DNA of 64,000 nucleotides from Heliomarina baculiformis (GTDB lineage: Bacteria; Pseudomonadota; Alphaproteobacteria; Rhodobacterales; Rhodobacteraceae). Positions 54,044-63,113 of this stretch are shown one piece after another. The stretch is taken from NCBI RefSeq assembly GCF_019966545.1, contig NZ_JAIMIC010000008.1, positions 124,001-188,000 of the forward strand, read 5' to 3'. Position 1 is the stretch's first letter. Each line of letters opens with the position of its first letter. A program made the position numbers and the translations under genes. The notes below the pieces were generated by a model that worked only from the letters and a program-made list of their open reading frames with translations, had not been told where the DNA came from and searched no databases.

Positions 54044-54095
54044 AGAGCGCCGATGCTTGGCATGAAATACAAACATCAGAAATTCTGCATTCGAT

Positions 54096-55535
54096 GTGAG
54101 TATCGTGACCCAAGCAAGCCAACCGCCAAGTCTTTACGCCGCGAGAGAGCCGATTTTTCCGCGCCGCGTGTCAGGTAAATTCCGAAACCTTAAATGGATC
54201 ATCATGGCCGTCACGTTGGGGATCTACTACCTGACGCCATGGATTCGCTGGGACCGGGGGCCGAGCCTGCCCGATCAGGCTGTTCTGCTTGATATGGCGA
54301 ACCGCCGATTCTATTTCTTCTGGATCGAGATCTGGCCCCACGAATTCTATTTCGTCGCGGGCTTGCTGATTATGGCGGGGCTTGGGCTGTTCCTCTTCAC
54401 CTCGGCGCTGGGGCGGGTCTGGTGTGGCTATACATGCCCGCAAACGGTCTGGACCGACCTGTTCATCCTTGTCGAAAGATGGATCGAGGGTGACCGCAAT
54501 GCCCGGCTGCGTCTTCACAGGCAAAAGAAATGGGACCTGCGTAAGGTTCGTTTGCGAGTGACGAAGTGGGTTGTCTGGCTGCTGATCGGGCTTGCGACAG
54601 GAGGGGCCTGGGTTTTCTATTTTGCGGATGCTCCGACTCTTGCCCGCGATCTGGTAACCGGGCAGGCGGCGCCGATTGCCTATACAACAATAGGTGTTCT
54701 GACGCTGACCACCTTTGTTTTTGGCGGTTTCATGCGCGAACAGATCTGTATCTATGCCTGTCCATGGCCACGGATCCAGGCGGCTATGATGGATGAGGAT
54801 ACCCTTGTCGTCGGGTATCGCGACTGGCGCGGCGAGCCTCGCAAACACTCGGCCGAGGTGAAATTGGGTGCAGAGCAGGGCGATTGCATTGATTGCATGG
54901 CTTGCGTGAACGTCTGCCCGATGGGGATCGATATCCGAGAAGGGCAGCAGTTGGAGTGCATAACCTGCGCGCTTTGCATCGACGCCTGCGACGACATTAT
55001 GGACAAGACCGGAAAGCCACGCGGGTTGATCGATTACATGGCCTTGTCGGACGAGCCCCGCGAGCGATCCGGGAAGCCGCCGCGCCCCATCTGGCAACAT
55101 GTGCTGCGCCCGCGCACGCTTCTTTACACGGCTCTATGGTCGCTGGTCGGCATCGGACTGGTATTTGCGCTGTTCATCCGTGCCGACATCGAAATGACGG
55201 TTGCGCCGGTTCGGAACCCGACATTCGTCACGCTGTCGGATGGATCGATCCGAAACACCTACGACGTGCGGATGCGCAACAAGAATGGCGAAGCGCGCGA
55301 ATTCATCCTGAGCTTGACCGGAGACGACGACCTTGTGGTTCAACTTGAGGGACAGGAAGGCCAGACTGTAGATGTGCCAGCCGATACAACCAGCCTGCAG
55401 CGAGTCTATGTCATCGCCCCGCCGGGCACCGAACCGGCGATGCAGGAGAGTTCTCCCTTCCGGCTTTGGGTCGAAGACAGCAAGACAGGCGAACGGGCCT
55501 ACAGAGACACGACGTTCAATGGCAAGGAGTCCTGA
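54096..55535 (+). CDS. ccoG: cbb3 oxidase accessory iron-sulfur protein CcoG
   Basis: The 479-residue protein (GTG start at 54096; GTG 54105 possible) has five or so membrane helices, WCGYTCPQTVWTD, and two 4Fe-4S ferredoxin motifs (CIDCMACVNVCP and CITCALCIDACD). It reduces copper for the cbb3 binuclear centre. First gene of ccoGHIS. Confidence 0.94.
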   Translation: MSIVTQASQPPSLYAAREPIFPRRVSGKFRNLKWIIMAVTLGIYYLTPWIRWDRGPSLPDQAVLLDMANRRFYFFWIEIWPHEFYFVAGLLIMAGLGLFLFTSALGRVWCGYTCPQTVWTDLFILVERWIEGDRNARLRLHRQKKWDLRKVRLRVTKWVVWLLIGLATGGAWVFYFADAPTLARDLVTGQAAPIAYTTIGVLTLTTFVFGGFMREQICIYACPWPRIQAAMMDEDTLVVGYRDWRGEPRKHSAEVKLGAEQGDCIDCMACVNVCPMGIDIREGQQLECITCALCIDACDDIMDKTGKPRGLIDYMALSDEPRERSGKPPRPIWQHVLRPRTLLYTALWSLVGIGLVFALFIRADIEMTVAPVRNPTFVTLSDGSIRNTYDVRMRNKNGEAREFILSLTGDDDLVVQLEGQEGQTVDVPADTTSLQRVYVIAPPGTEPAMQESSPFRLWVEDSKTGERAYRDTTFNGKES

Positions 55536-55537
55536 CG

Positions 55538-55996
55538 ATGGCGCAACGTGAATTCACTGGCTGGCATGCCGCGGCCGTTTTCATCGGTGCCTTTGGAGTC
55601 ATCATCGGGGTGAACCTTGTGCTCGCGTTCAGCGCCGTTGAAACATTTCCGGGGCTTGAGACCAAGAATTCCTATGTGGAAAGCCAGCTCTTCGACCGCC
55701 AGCGCCGGGCGCAGGAAGCGCTGGGCTGGTCAATTTATGCCAGCGCACGCGAAGGTGAGGTGCAGCTGGATATCACCGATAAAGAGGGCAAGCCGGTCGA
55801 GGTCGCCAAGCTGCACGCCGTTCTTGGGCGCGCCACCCATGTGCGGGACGATGTCGAGCCCGACTTTGTGTTCAACGGCACCACCTATGTGGCACCGGTG
55901 CACCTTGGGCCCGGAAACTGGAATATCCGCATGACTGCACGGGCGGCGAACGGGGTCGAGTTCAAGCAGCGGGTCATCCTGCACGTAAGAGGCTGA
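55538..55996 (+). CDS. ccoH: cbb3 oxidase accessory protein CcoH
   Basis: The 152-residue protein has one N-terminal membrane helix (about 8-30, GWHAAAVFIGAFGVIIGVN) and a periplasmic domain with SYVESQLFDRQRRAQEALGW, typical of FixH/CcoH, which helps assemble the oxidase. Starts 2 bases after ccoG. I chose ATG 55538. Confidence 0.92.
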   Translation: MAQREFTGWHAAAVFIGAFGVIIGVNLVLAFSAVETFPGLETKNSYVESQLFDRQRRAQEALGWSIYASAREGEVQLDITDKEGKPVEVAKLHAVLGRATHVRDDVEPDFVFNGTTYVAPVHLGPGNWNIRMTARAANGVEFKQRVILHVRG

Positions 55997-56002
55997 ACAC
56001 GA

Positions 56003-58207
56003 ATGAGAGACGAAGCGCCAAATGCGATCATCGCCTGTCCCGGATGCATTGCCGCGCCGGCTGCAGCGGTCGCAGAGCCGCCTGAAAAGGTGCAACTGGC
56101 GCTATCCCTGCCGACCATCCATTGCCAGAACTGCATCACCTCGGTCGAACGTGGGCTGGCGGGGATAGATGGCGTCAAATCCGCCCGGGTCAACCTGACC
56201 CTCAAGCGTGTCCTGATTGATGCGGAGCCGAGTGTCATGCCCGGCGTATTGATCGAACGGCTCAAGTATCTGGGCTTTGAGGCGCATGAGCTGGACACGG
56301 CGAGCCTTGGCGCGACGCAGACCGATCTAGCCGGGCGCGCCCTGCTGACAAGGCTGGCCGTTGCGGGGTTCGCGTCGATGAACGTAATGCTCTTGTCGGT
56401 TTCGGTTTGGTCCGGGGCGACGGATGCGACGCGCGACATGTTTCACTGGATCTCAGCGGCGATCACTCTCCCGGCGATCGCCTATGCCGCACAGCCTTTT
56501 TTTAGAAGTGCCTGGTCGGCGCTGCGCGCCCATCGTCTGAACATGGATGTGCCCATCGTGCTGGCGATCCTGCTGGCGCTGGTCACGTCGCTTTGGGAGA
56601 CATCGCTTTCCGGCGCGCATGCCTATTTCGATGCGGCGCTGACGCTGACGTTCTTCCTTCTCGCCGGGCGCTACCTTGATCATCGGACAAGGGCAATTGC
56701 CCGTTCCGCCGCCGAAGAACTGAGCGCGCTCGAAGTGCCGCGTGCGTTGCTGTTGGGCGGTCCGGAACCGAGAGAGGTGCCGGTGGCGGAGCTGAGGCTT
56801 GGCGACCTATTGCTGGTCAGACCGGGCGCAAGGATGCCGGTCGATGGCGAGATCGTCGAAGGACGGTCGGAAATTGATCGATCGCTTCTGACGGGAGAGA
56901 CCATTCCGGTCTTTGCCGAACCGGGCCGGAAAGTCAGCGCGGGTGAGATCAATCTCACGGGGCCTCTGCGGGTCCGGGCAGAGGCGGTCGGGCGCGACAC
57001 TTCTCTGCATCGACTGGCCGACCTTGTCGCCGTCGCGGAATCGGGCCGGGCGCAGTACAATTCACTGGCGGACGCGGCGGCGCGGCTTTACGCGCCATTG
57101 GTGCATATCCTCGCGGCGGCAAGCTTTCTTGGCTGGCTACTGTATGCAGGGGATATGCGCGCCGCTCTTAACATCGCGTCTGCGGTCCTGATCATCACCT
57201 GTCCCTGTGCGCTTGGGCTGGCGGTACCTGCAGTAACGACAGCGGCCTCCGGACGCTTGTTCCGCAAAGGGATGCTGATCAAACACGCGACGGCGTTGGA
57301 ACGGTTGGGGGCGGTGGACCACGTGGTTTTCGACAAGACCGGAACCCTGACGACCGGTAAGCCGGAACTTAGGAATCTCTCGGAGTTCAGCAGCGACGAG
57401 CTCGCAGTCGCTGCGGCCCTTGCGCAGGCGTCTTCGCATCCTCTGTCGCAATCGCTGGTTCAAGCTTTTGAAGATGCGCATGTCGTGCCCGCGCCTGTTA
57501 CCTCGATTGCAGAGGTGCCGGGTTATGGTACGACCGGTCAGATGAAAGGTGGGGTTGTTCGGCTCGGCCGGGCATCATGGGTTGGCGCCGAGCGTCTGGA
57601 TACGGCCTCCACGGGCGATACGGCGACATGGTTGAGCATTGGCAAGAACCGGCCACCACGCGCATTCTTGTTTTCGGACAGCCTGCGTCCCGGTGCCGAG
57701 GAAGCAGTGAGAGCGTTGATGGATCAGGGCAAATCCATCGCTTTGATTTCGGGTGATACCACCAAAGTTGTCCGGTCGATGGCCGACAGGCTGGGCATCA
57801 CCGACTGGGTGGCCGAGGCATTGCCAGAGGAAAAGGCCGCCCGGATCGAAGACTGGAAAGCATCGGGCAAAAAGGTTCTCATGGTGGGGGACGGGCTGAA
57901 CGATACGGTGGCGCTTGCTGCGGCGGATGTGTCTATTTCGCCTGCGTCCGCCTTGGATGCTGCGCGCGTGGCGTCGGATATCGTACTGCTGAATCAGGAC
58001 CTGAGTGTGATTGCCGGGGCGTGCGAGACTGCGAAAATAGCGACGCGGCGGATCCGGCAGAACTTTCGTATTGCCACGGTATACAATGTGATTGCGGTGC
58101 CCTTGGCGGTCGCCGGTCTTGCGACGCCACTCATCGCGGCGCTTGCGATGTCGAGTTCCTCGATTACCGTGTCGCTGAACGCATTGAGACTGAGGGGGGC
58201 GAAATGA
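56003..58207 (+). CDS. ccoI: copper-translocating P-type ATPase CcoI
   Basis: The 734-residue protein has an extra N-terminal CPGC motif (12-15), a heavy-metal domain with CQNC (41-44), the CPC membrane motif in ITCPCALGLAVPA, the phosphorylation site DKTGTLTTGKP, and GDGLNDTVAL. It exports or routes copper needed to build the cbb3 copper centre. Starts 6 bases after ccoH. Confidence 0.95.
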   Translation: MRDEAPNAIIACPGCIAAPAAAVAEPPEKVQLALSLPTIHCQNCITSVERGLAGIDGVKSARVNLTLKRVLIDAEPSVMPGVLIERLKYLGFEAHELDTASLGATQTDLAGRALLTRLAVAGFASMNVMLLSVSVWSGATDATRDMFHWISAAITLPAIAYAAQPFFRSAWSALRAHRLNMDVPIVLAILLALVTSLWETSLSGAHAYFDAALTLTFFLLAGRYLDHRTRAIARSAAEELSALEVPRALLLGGPEPREVPVAELRLGDLLLVRPGARMPVDGEIVEGRSEIDRSLLTGETIPVFAEPGRKVSAGEINLTGPLRVRAEAVGRDTSLHRLADLVAVAESGRAQYNSLADAAARLYAPLVHILAAASFLGWLLYAGDMRAALNIASAVLIITCPCALGLAVPAVTTAASGRLFRKGMLIKHATALERLGAVDHVVFDKTGTLTTGKPELRNLSEFSSDELAVAAALAQASSHPLSQSLVQAFEDAHVVPAPVTSIAEVPGYGTTGQMKGGVVRLGRASWVGAERLDTASTGDTATWLSIGKNRPPRAFLFSDSLRPGAEEAVRALMDQGKSIALISGDTTKVVRSMADRLGITDWVAEALPEEKAARIEDWKASGKKVLMVGDGLNDTVALAAADVSISPASALDAARVASDIVLLNQDLSVIAGACETAKIATRRIRQNFRIATVYNVIAVPLAVAGLATPLIAALAMSSSSITVSLNALRLRGAK

Positions 58208-58362
58208 ACGTCCTGAGTTATCTGATACCTATATCCGTGACGCTTGGCGCAGTCGGGCTTGCCGCTTTTATTTATACGGTCCGGTCCAACCAGTATGATG
58301 ATCCGGAAGGGGACAGCAGGCGCATCCTTTCAGACGAATGGGATGATCACCCCAAGACCTGA
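58204..58362 (+). CDS. ccoS: cbb3 oxidase maturation protein CcoS
   Basis: The 52-residue protein (MNVLSYLIPISVTLGAVGLA onward, FIYTVRSNQYDDPEGDSRRI) is a single-pass membrane protein with the conserved QYDDPEGD motif of CcoS. Its ATG overlaps the ccoI stop by 4 bases (ATGA). A 7-bp hairpin (CCCGGCT/AGCCGGG, 58378-58396) follows. Confidence 0.95.
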   Translation: MNVLSYLIPISVTLGAVGLAAFIYTVRSNQYDDPEGDSRRILSDEWDDHPKT

Positions 58363-58426
58363 GCCGGTCCCCGCCTTCCCGGCTCGGTAAGCCGGGAGAG
58401 CATGTCCGAAAGCAGCCTGCTTTGGC

Positions 58427-59905
58427 TCAGCTCGGGCCGACCATAAAACAGGAGACGTTGCGGGCTTGAAGGCGACGACAGGCGAGATCGGCGCTCTCGC
58501 GTGTCATTCCAAGGAAGTTGGCATCGAACCCGCGCGGTGATTGCACGACTTTCCGCAGGGTACCGTCAAGCGTCGCCATTTCCGTCAGAGCCATCTGAAG
58601 CAGCACTTTTTCCGCCTCGTACCGGCTGCCATAGCGGCCGACGTTGATCCCCCAATGGTGTCCGCCGGAGGTGGACAGGCGGGTTACGATTTCCTGAGAG
58701 GCTTCCTCTGTTGGTGTCGTCGAGGCGAGGATGAGATCCTGAGGACGAGCGGTAGGACGCAGCACCGCGTCATCCGAAACCGAGGCCGAAGCGACCAGCG
58801 AAGCGGCGTCGGACGGGCGCTTTTCCTTGGGGGCAGGCTTGGCCGGTTGCGCGGCGCTGCCCAGTCCGGCAACGGCGGCATCGATACCCGCTTGCAGGGT
58901 GGAGCTCGCCTCGACTGCCGTATCGACCACGGCCTGCGCAACTTCGATCGAAGGCACGGTTCTGGCCACCGGACGCAGGCTGGATTTGACCAACCCCGAG
59001 ACGCGGATCGACTTTCCGGTCGGAATGGAATCGTCGGCACCTGCGACATAGTTGGGGCGATCGGGCTTGCGCAGCGGTGCGCGCGAGGGGGCACGGCGGA
59101 AGCCGATGTCAAGCAGCTCGGCGACCCGCGCGTCGCGTGTCGGTGTCGATTTTCCGCCGAAAACAGTTGCGATGACGCGTTCGTTGCCGCGTTCGGCAGA
59201 GGCGACGAGGTTGAAACCTGCCGCACGGGTATAGCCGGTCTTGATGCCGTCAGCGCCCTTGTAGCTGCGCAACAGCCGGTTGTGCGAGGTCACAGTCTTG
59301 ATCCCCGCATGCGCGGACTGGCGCGAGAACAGATTGTAGTATTGCGGGTAATCGTAAAGCAGGTGCCGGCCCATGATCGTCATGTCATGGGCAGTGGACA
59401 GGTGCCCTTCCTCGGTCAGGCCATGCGCGTTCTTGAATGTCGTGCGCGTCATCCCAATCGCTTGTGCGGTGCGGGTCATTCGCCGGGCGAATGCGGCCTC
59501 ACTGCCGCTGATGGCCTCGCCGATTGCCGTGGCCGCATCGTTGGCGGATTTGATAGCGGCGGCGCGGATCAGGTAGCGGAAGGCGATGGTCTGCCCCGAA
59601 CGCAGGCCCAGCTTTGACGGCGGTTCGGAGGCTGCGTGCTTGGAAATCCGCACCTTGGTATCAAGGGTGATCTCGCCGTTACGAATAGCCTCGAAGGCGA
59701 CGTAGAGCGTCATCATCTTAGTGAGCGAGGCCGGATGCAACCGCGTGTCGGCATTCGTCGAATGCAGCACTTCGCCGGTTCGGGCGTCGATAACATAATC
59801 GGCGTATGGCGCGGCCATAACGCTGATCGGAAGGATCACAAGGAACCAGATTGCTGCGAAAAAATACACGCCCATCCGGGCCGGGCTGATGCGCCGTACC
59901 TGCAC
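58427..59905 (-). CDS. D-alanyl-D-alanine carboxypeptidase with SPOR domain
   Basis: The 492-residue protein has a signal or anchor helix (about 11-31), the S11 penicillin-binding motifs SLTK (60-63), SAN (120-122) and KTG (222-224), a long Ala/Pro-rich linker, and a C-terminal SPOR domain (about 415-492, HWGINVGRYGSRYEAEKVL) that binds denuded glycan at the septum. It trims peptidoglycan peptides, likely during division. The 213-base gap upstream is AT-rich and holds its promoter. Confidence 0.92.
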   Translation of the reverse strand: MQVRRISPARMGVYFFAAIWFLVILPISVMAAPYADYVIDARTGEVLHSTNADTRLHPASLTKMMTLYVAFEAIRNGEITLDTKVRISKHAASEPPSKLGLRSGQTIAFRYLIRAAAIKSANDAATAIGEAISGSEAAFARRMTRTAQAIGMTRTTFKNAHGLTEEGHLSTAHDMTIMGRHLLYDYPQYYNLFSRQSAHAGIKTVTSHNRLLRSYKGADGIKTGYTRAAGFNLVASAERGNERVIATVFGGKSTPTRDARVAELLDIGFRRAPSRAPLRKPDRPNYVAGADDSIPTGKSIRVSGLVKSSLRPVARTVPSIEVAQAVVDTAVEASSTLQAGIDAAVAGLGSAAQPAKPAPKEKRPSDAASLVASASVSDDAVLRPTARPQDLILASTTPTEEASQEIVTRLSTSGGHHWGINVGRYGSRYEAEKVLLQMALTEMATLDGTLRKVVQSPRGFDANFLGMTRESADLACRRLQARNVSCFMVGPS

Positions 59906-60118
59906 GATAAATTGCCTCTGTCTGCCTCATGTCGCCGATTTTCCGGCTGACCTTTTAAGTTGTGGCCAAAGTACCATAAGAAATAACTAAAATAAACCCG
60001 TCGGTTGAGCGATTGAGCGGAAATTCGGCGCTAGAAAAATGCTACATCTGGGGGTGACTAAATAACGGGCAACCAAACCAGCGATTATGTCAAAATTATG
60101 ATTTCTACCCTTCAAGCT

Positions 60119-60838
60119 TTAACCGATTTCCCGAAGCAATTCGGGCAGCGGGGCAAGCGTTGGTAGCTGTCGAAACCGGTCGCTGTCGGCGGGCAGGTCG
60201 GCATGTTCGAGATCCCAGACGAGTTCATGCGGCACATGCACGCCCCAGCCTCCGGCCTGCAGCATCGGCGTCACGTCGGATTTGACCGAATTCCCGATCA
60301 TCATGCCCCGGTCGCTTCCATCGCCATGACGTTCGAAGATTCGCCGGTACCGATCCGGCGTTTTGTCCGACACGATCTCTACCGCCTGAAACAGTTCGCC
60401 CAAGCCGGATTGCGCCAATTTGCGCTCCTGATCCATAAGATCGCCCTTGGTGATCAGGATCACCCTGTGTGTCTGAGCCACCGCGGATACGCTTTCAGCC
60501 GCATGCGGTAAAAGGTCGATAGGGTGTGCGAGCATTTCATGCCCGAGGTCGAGAATTTTACCGATCGTCGCCACGGGAACCTGCGAATCGGTGACTTCGA
60601 TCGCGGTTTCGATCATCGACAGAACGAACCCCTTTATGCCAAAGCCGTAGCGCAGGAGGTTGCGCTTTTCTGCGGCTAATAGCCTCTCGTTCAAATGATC
60701 CGGTTCCGCGAATTCCCCGATAAGCTCGGCAAAACTGTCCTGTGACAGCCGGAAGAACCTTTCGTTGTGCCAGAGCGTGTCATCTGCATCGAATCCGACA
60801 GTGGTAATTTTTTGCAAGTCGCCCCCCAGCAGACACAT
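60119..60838 (-). CDS. HAD superfamily hydrolase
   Basis: The 239-residue protein has the HAD motif I FDADDTLWHNE, motif II (ILITKGD) and later MMIGNSVKSDVTPM (motif IV). It is a phosphatase of unknown substrate. The ATG at 60838 gives the longest reading; TTG 60817 (LQKITTVGFDADDT) fits the family start as well. Confidence 0.85.
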   Translation of the reverse strand: MCLLGGDLQKITTVGFDADDTLWHNERFFRLSQDSFAELIGEFAEPDHLNERLLAAEKRNLLRYGFGIKGFVLSMIETAIEVTDSQVPVATIGKILDLGHEMLAHPIDLLPHAAESVSAVAQTHRVILITKGDLMDQERKLAQSGLGELFQAVEIVSDKTPDRYRRIFERHGDGSDRGMMIGNSVKSDVTPMLQAGGWGVHVPHELVWDLEHADLPADSDRFRQLPTLAPLPELLREIG

Positions 60839-60916
60839 TGGTCTTTAATAAACTTGTGTTAGGGTTATATACACTTCGATATCCCACACCAATGTCGACC
60901 TGAACAGTTTCCTGCC

Positions 60917-61258
60917 ATGACGCTTTTGCAAATTTCGATGTCGAACAAACAGGATGACGGTACCGATGATGCCGTCATCGTGGAAACGCGTCCCAAGTCA
61001 AAGCGTCCACCGCTTTACAAGGTGTTGCTGCTGAACGACGACTACACGCCGATGGAATTCGTGGTTCATGTGCTTGAACGGTTTTTCGGCCTCAACCATG
61101 CGCAGGCATTCGAGATCATGCTGACCGTTCACAAGAAAGGGCTGGCGGTCGTGGGCGTGTTCAGCCACGAAATAGCCGAGACAAAAGTCGGTCAGGTCAT
61201 GGATTTCGCGCGCCGCCATCAGCATCCGTTGCAATGTACGATGGAAAAAGAAGACTGA
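60917..61258 (+). CDS. clpS: ClpS adaptor protein
   Basis: The 113-residue protein has the ClpS core [45 protein letters not shown] in pieces and [11 protein letters not shown]. It delivers N-degron substrates to ClpAP. ATG 60938 (MSNKQDDG) is an alternative start. It is divergent from the HAD gene; no clpA follows within the window. Confidence 0.95.
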   Translation: MTLLQISMSNKQDDGTDDAVIVETRPKSKRPPLYKVLLLNDDYTPMEFVVHVLERFFGLNHAQAFEIMLTVHKKGLAVVGVFSHEIAETKVGQVMDFARRHQHPLQCTMEKED

Positions 61259-61265
61259 CGTTTTC

Positions 61266-62261
61266 ATGTCACTTCGACTAAGCCTTGCCCTTTCAGAGGG
61301 CGGATTGGCCTTGCCGTCCGAGGGAAGGATCGCCGTCTTTCACCCTGTCGCCGGTACTGACCTCTCGATGCTCGACCAGGGCCGGGTCGTGATCGTGCAG
61401 CCGAATTTTCCTGATTTCAGGTTCTTTGAGAATGCCGGTTTCGACGTGAGGACCTCGGCAGAGGATATCGTCGATCCTGTTGCCGTTTCGATTGTCTTCC
61501 TGACAAAGGCCAAGGCGCAGGCGCTTTCCCTGATCGCGCTCGCGATGCAAAAGAGCACAGACACGGTCGTAATCGACGGCGCAAAGACCGAAGGCATCGA
61601 CAGCATTTACAAGGACCTCCGCAAGAGAACCGATGTGTCGGCCGCGCTCTCCAAGGCGCATGGAAAGCTGTTCTGGCTGGGTTCACATCCCGACAAGGTT
61701 GCGGACTGGCTTGTTTCGGCAGAGCAACGGGTGGACGAGTTCCTGACCGCGCCCGGTGTGTTTTCGGCCGATGGTATCGATCCGGCCTCGGCACTGCTTG
61801 CCAAGACGCTGCCGCGCAAGCTGGGGCGCCATGTGGTCGACCTTGGGGCGGGGTGGGGTTTCCTCGCCTCTGCGATGCTTACAGACAATAGCATCGAGAC
61901 GCTGGATCTCGTCGAAGCCAACCATGACGCGCTGTCCTGTGCGCGCCAAAACGTGACCGATCCGCGTGCCCGGTTTCACTGGGCGGATGCACGCGACTGG
62001 GAACCAACGGAACGTATCGACGCTATCGTTTCTAATCCGCCTTTCCACACGGGGCGAAAGGTCGATGCCGATCTGGGGCGAGATTTCATACGAACGGCGT
62101 CTCGTATTCTTGGTTCGTCGGGACATTTCTGGATGGTTGCAAACCGGCATCTTGCTTATGAGGCCGTTTTGAAGGAATGCTTCGCAGAGGTAACAGAGCC
62201 AACAGGCGACAACAGGTTCAAGGTCCTTCATGCAAAACGCCCGATCCGTTCGCTGCGCTAA
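61266..62261 (+). CDS. RsmC/RlmG-like class I methyltransferase
   Basis: The 331-residue protein has an N-terminal degenerate methyltransferase-like half and a C-terminal SAM domain with VVDLGAGWGFLASAML (motif I) and IVSNPPFHTG (NPPF, typical of N2-guanine rRNA methyltransferases). It probably methylates a guanine in 16S or 23S rRNA. Starts 8 bases after clpS. Confidence 0.86.
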   Translation: MSLRLSLALSEGGLALPSEGRIAVFHPVAGTDLSMLDQGRVVIVQPNFPDFRFFENAGFDVRTSAEDIVDPVAVSIVFLTKAKAQALSLIALAMQKSTDTVVIDGAKTEGIDSIYKDLRKRTDVSAALSKAHGKLFWLGSHPDKVADWLVSAEQRVDEFLTAPGVFSADGIDPASALLAKTLPRKLGRHVVDLGAGWGFLASAMLTDNSIETLDLVEANHDALSCARQNVTDPRARFHWADARDWEPTERIDAIVSNPPFHTGRKVDADLGRDFIRTASRILGSSGHFWMVANRHLAYEAVLKECFAEVTEPTGDNRFKVLHAKRPIRSLR

Positions 62262-62305
62262 TCCCCGGTAAACTCCTGCAAACGCCGTGAGCCAAGGAGG
62301 CTGTC

Positions 62306-63106
62306 ATGTCCTTTTCCATCGCCGGTAAAACCGCCATCGTCACAGGGGCGGCCAATGGCATCGGTCTCTCCATAGGTCGGCTGTTTGCTGAAAAAGGCGC
62401 AAACGTCATGTTCGCCGATATGGATGAAAAGGCTTTGGTCGCCGAATTGGGGGACCAGCTCGAAGAAGGAAATATTCGCTCTTTTGCGGGCGATCTGCGC
62501 GAGAAGCTGACGATTGCCAACCTTGTTTCCGCCACTCTGGATTCCTTTGATCAGATCGACATTCTGGTGAACGGCGCGCGCCAGATCCAGATGACGGATC
62601 CGCTGGATGGCGATGACGAAACCGTTCAGGCGATGCTGTATAACAATGTCATGCCAGCTTTGCGGCTTAGCCAGCAGGTGTCCAAGCGCATGATCAAGCA
62701 GGCCGAGGGCCGTACCGAGGGTATTGCCGGTTCCATCGTGAACATCAGTTCGATTTCTGCACGGCGGACACACCCGGAACTGATGGGCTATTCCATCAGC
62801 GCAGCAGCGCTCGACCAGATGACGCGCTCGCTAGCGGTCGCGCTTGCACCGCAACGTATCCGGGTGAATGCCGTCGCGATCGGTTCCGTCATGAGCAATT
62901 CCTTGCAGACCTTTCTCAAGGAAAACCGCGCCTATCGTGCAGAGATCGAAGAATGCACGCCGCTTGGTCGGATTTCGGCGCCGAGCGAAGTTGCAGAGGC
63001 GGTGCAGTTCCTGTGTTCGGAGGCGTCCAGCTTTATGACCGGCCAGATCGTGACGGTCGACGGCGGTCGGACCCTGCTTGACGCAGTGCCCGCACCAGCG
63101 CATTGA
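62306..63106 (+). CDS. short-chain dehydrogenase/reductase-like protein lacking the catalytic Lys
   Basis: The 266-residue protein has the SDR cofactor motif TGAANGIG (13-20), ISSIS (catalytic Ser region, 147-151) and Tyr162, but the YxxxK motif reads YSISAAA, with Ala166 in place of the catalytic Lys, and the NNAG motif reads NGAR (89-92). It may be inactive as a standard reductase or use another mechanism. Starts 45 bases after the methyltransferase. Confidence 0.85.
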   Translation: MSFSIAGKTAIVTGAANGIGLSIGRLFAEKGANVMFADMDEKALVAELGDQLEEGNIRSFAGDLREKLTIANLVSATLDSFDQIDILVNGARQIQMTDPLDGDDETVQAMLYNNVMPALRLSQQVSKRMIKQAEGRTEGIAGSIVNISSISARRTHPELMGYSISAAALDQMTRSLAVALAPQRIRVNAVAIGSVMSNSLQTFLKENRAYRAEIEECTPLGRISAPSEVAEAVQFLCSEASSFMTGQIVTVDGGRTLLDAVPAPAH

Positions 63107-63113
63107 GGGTCGC

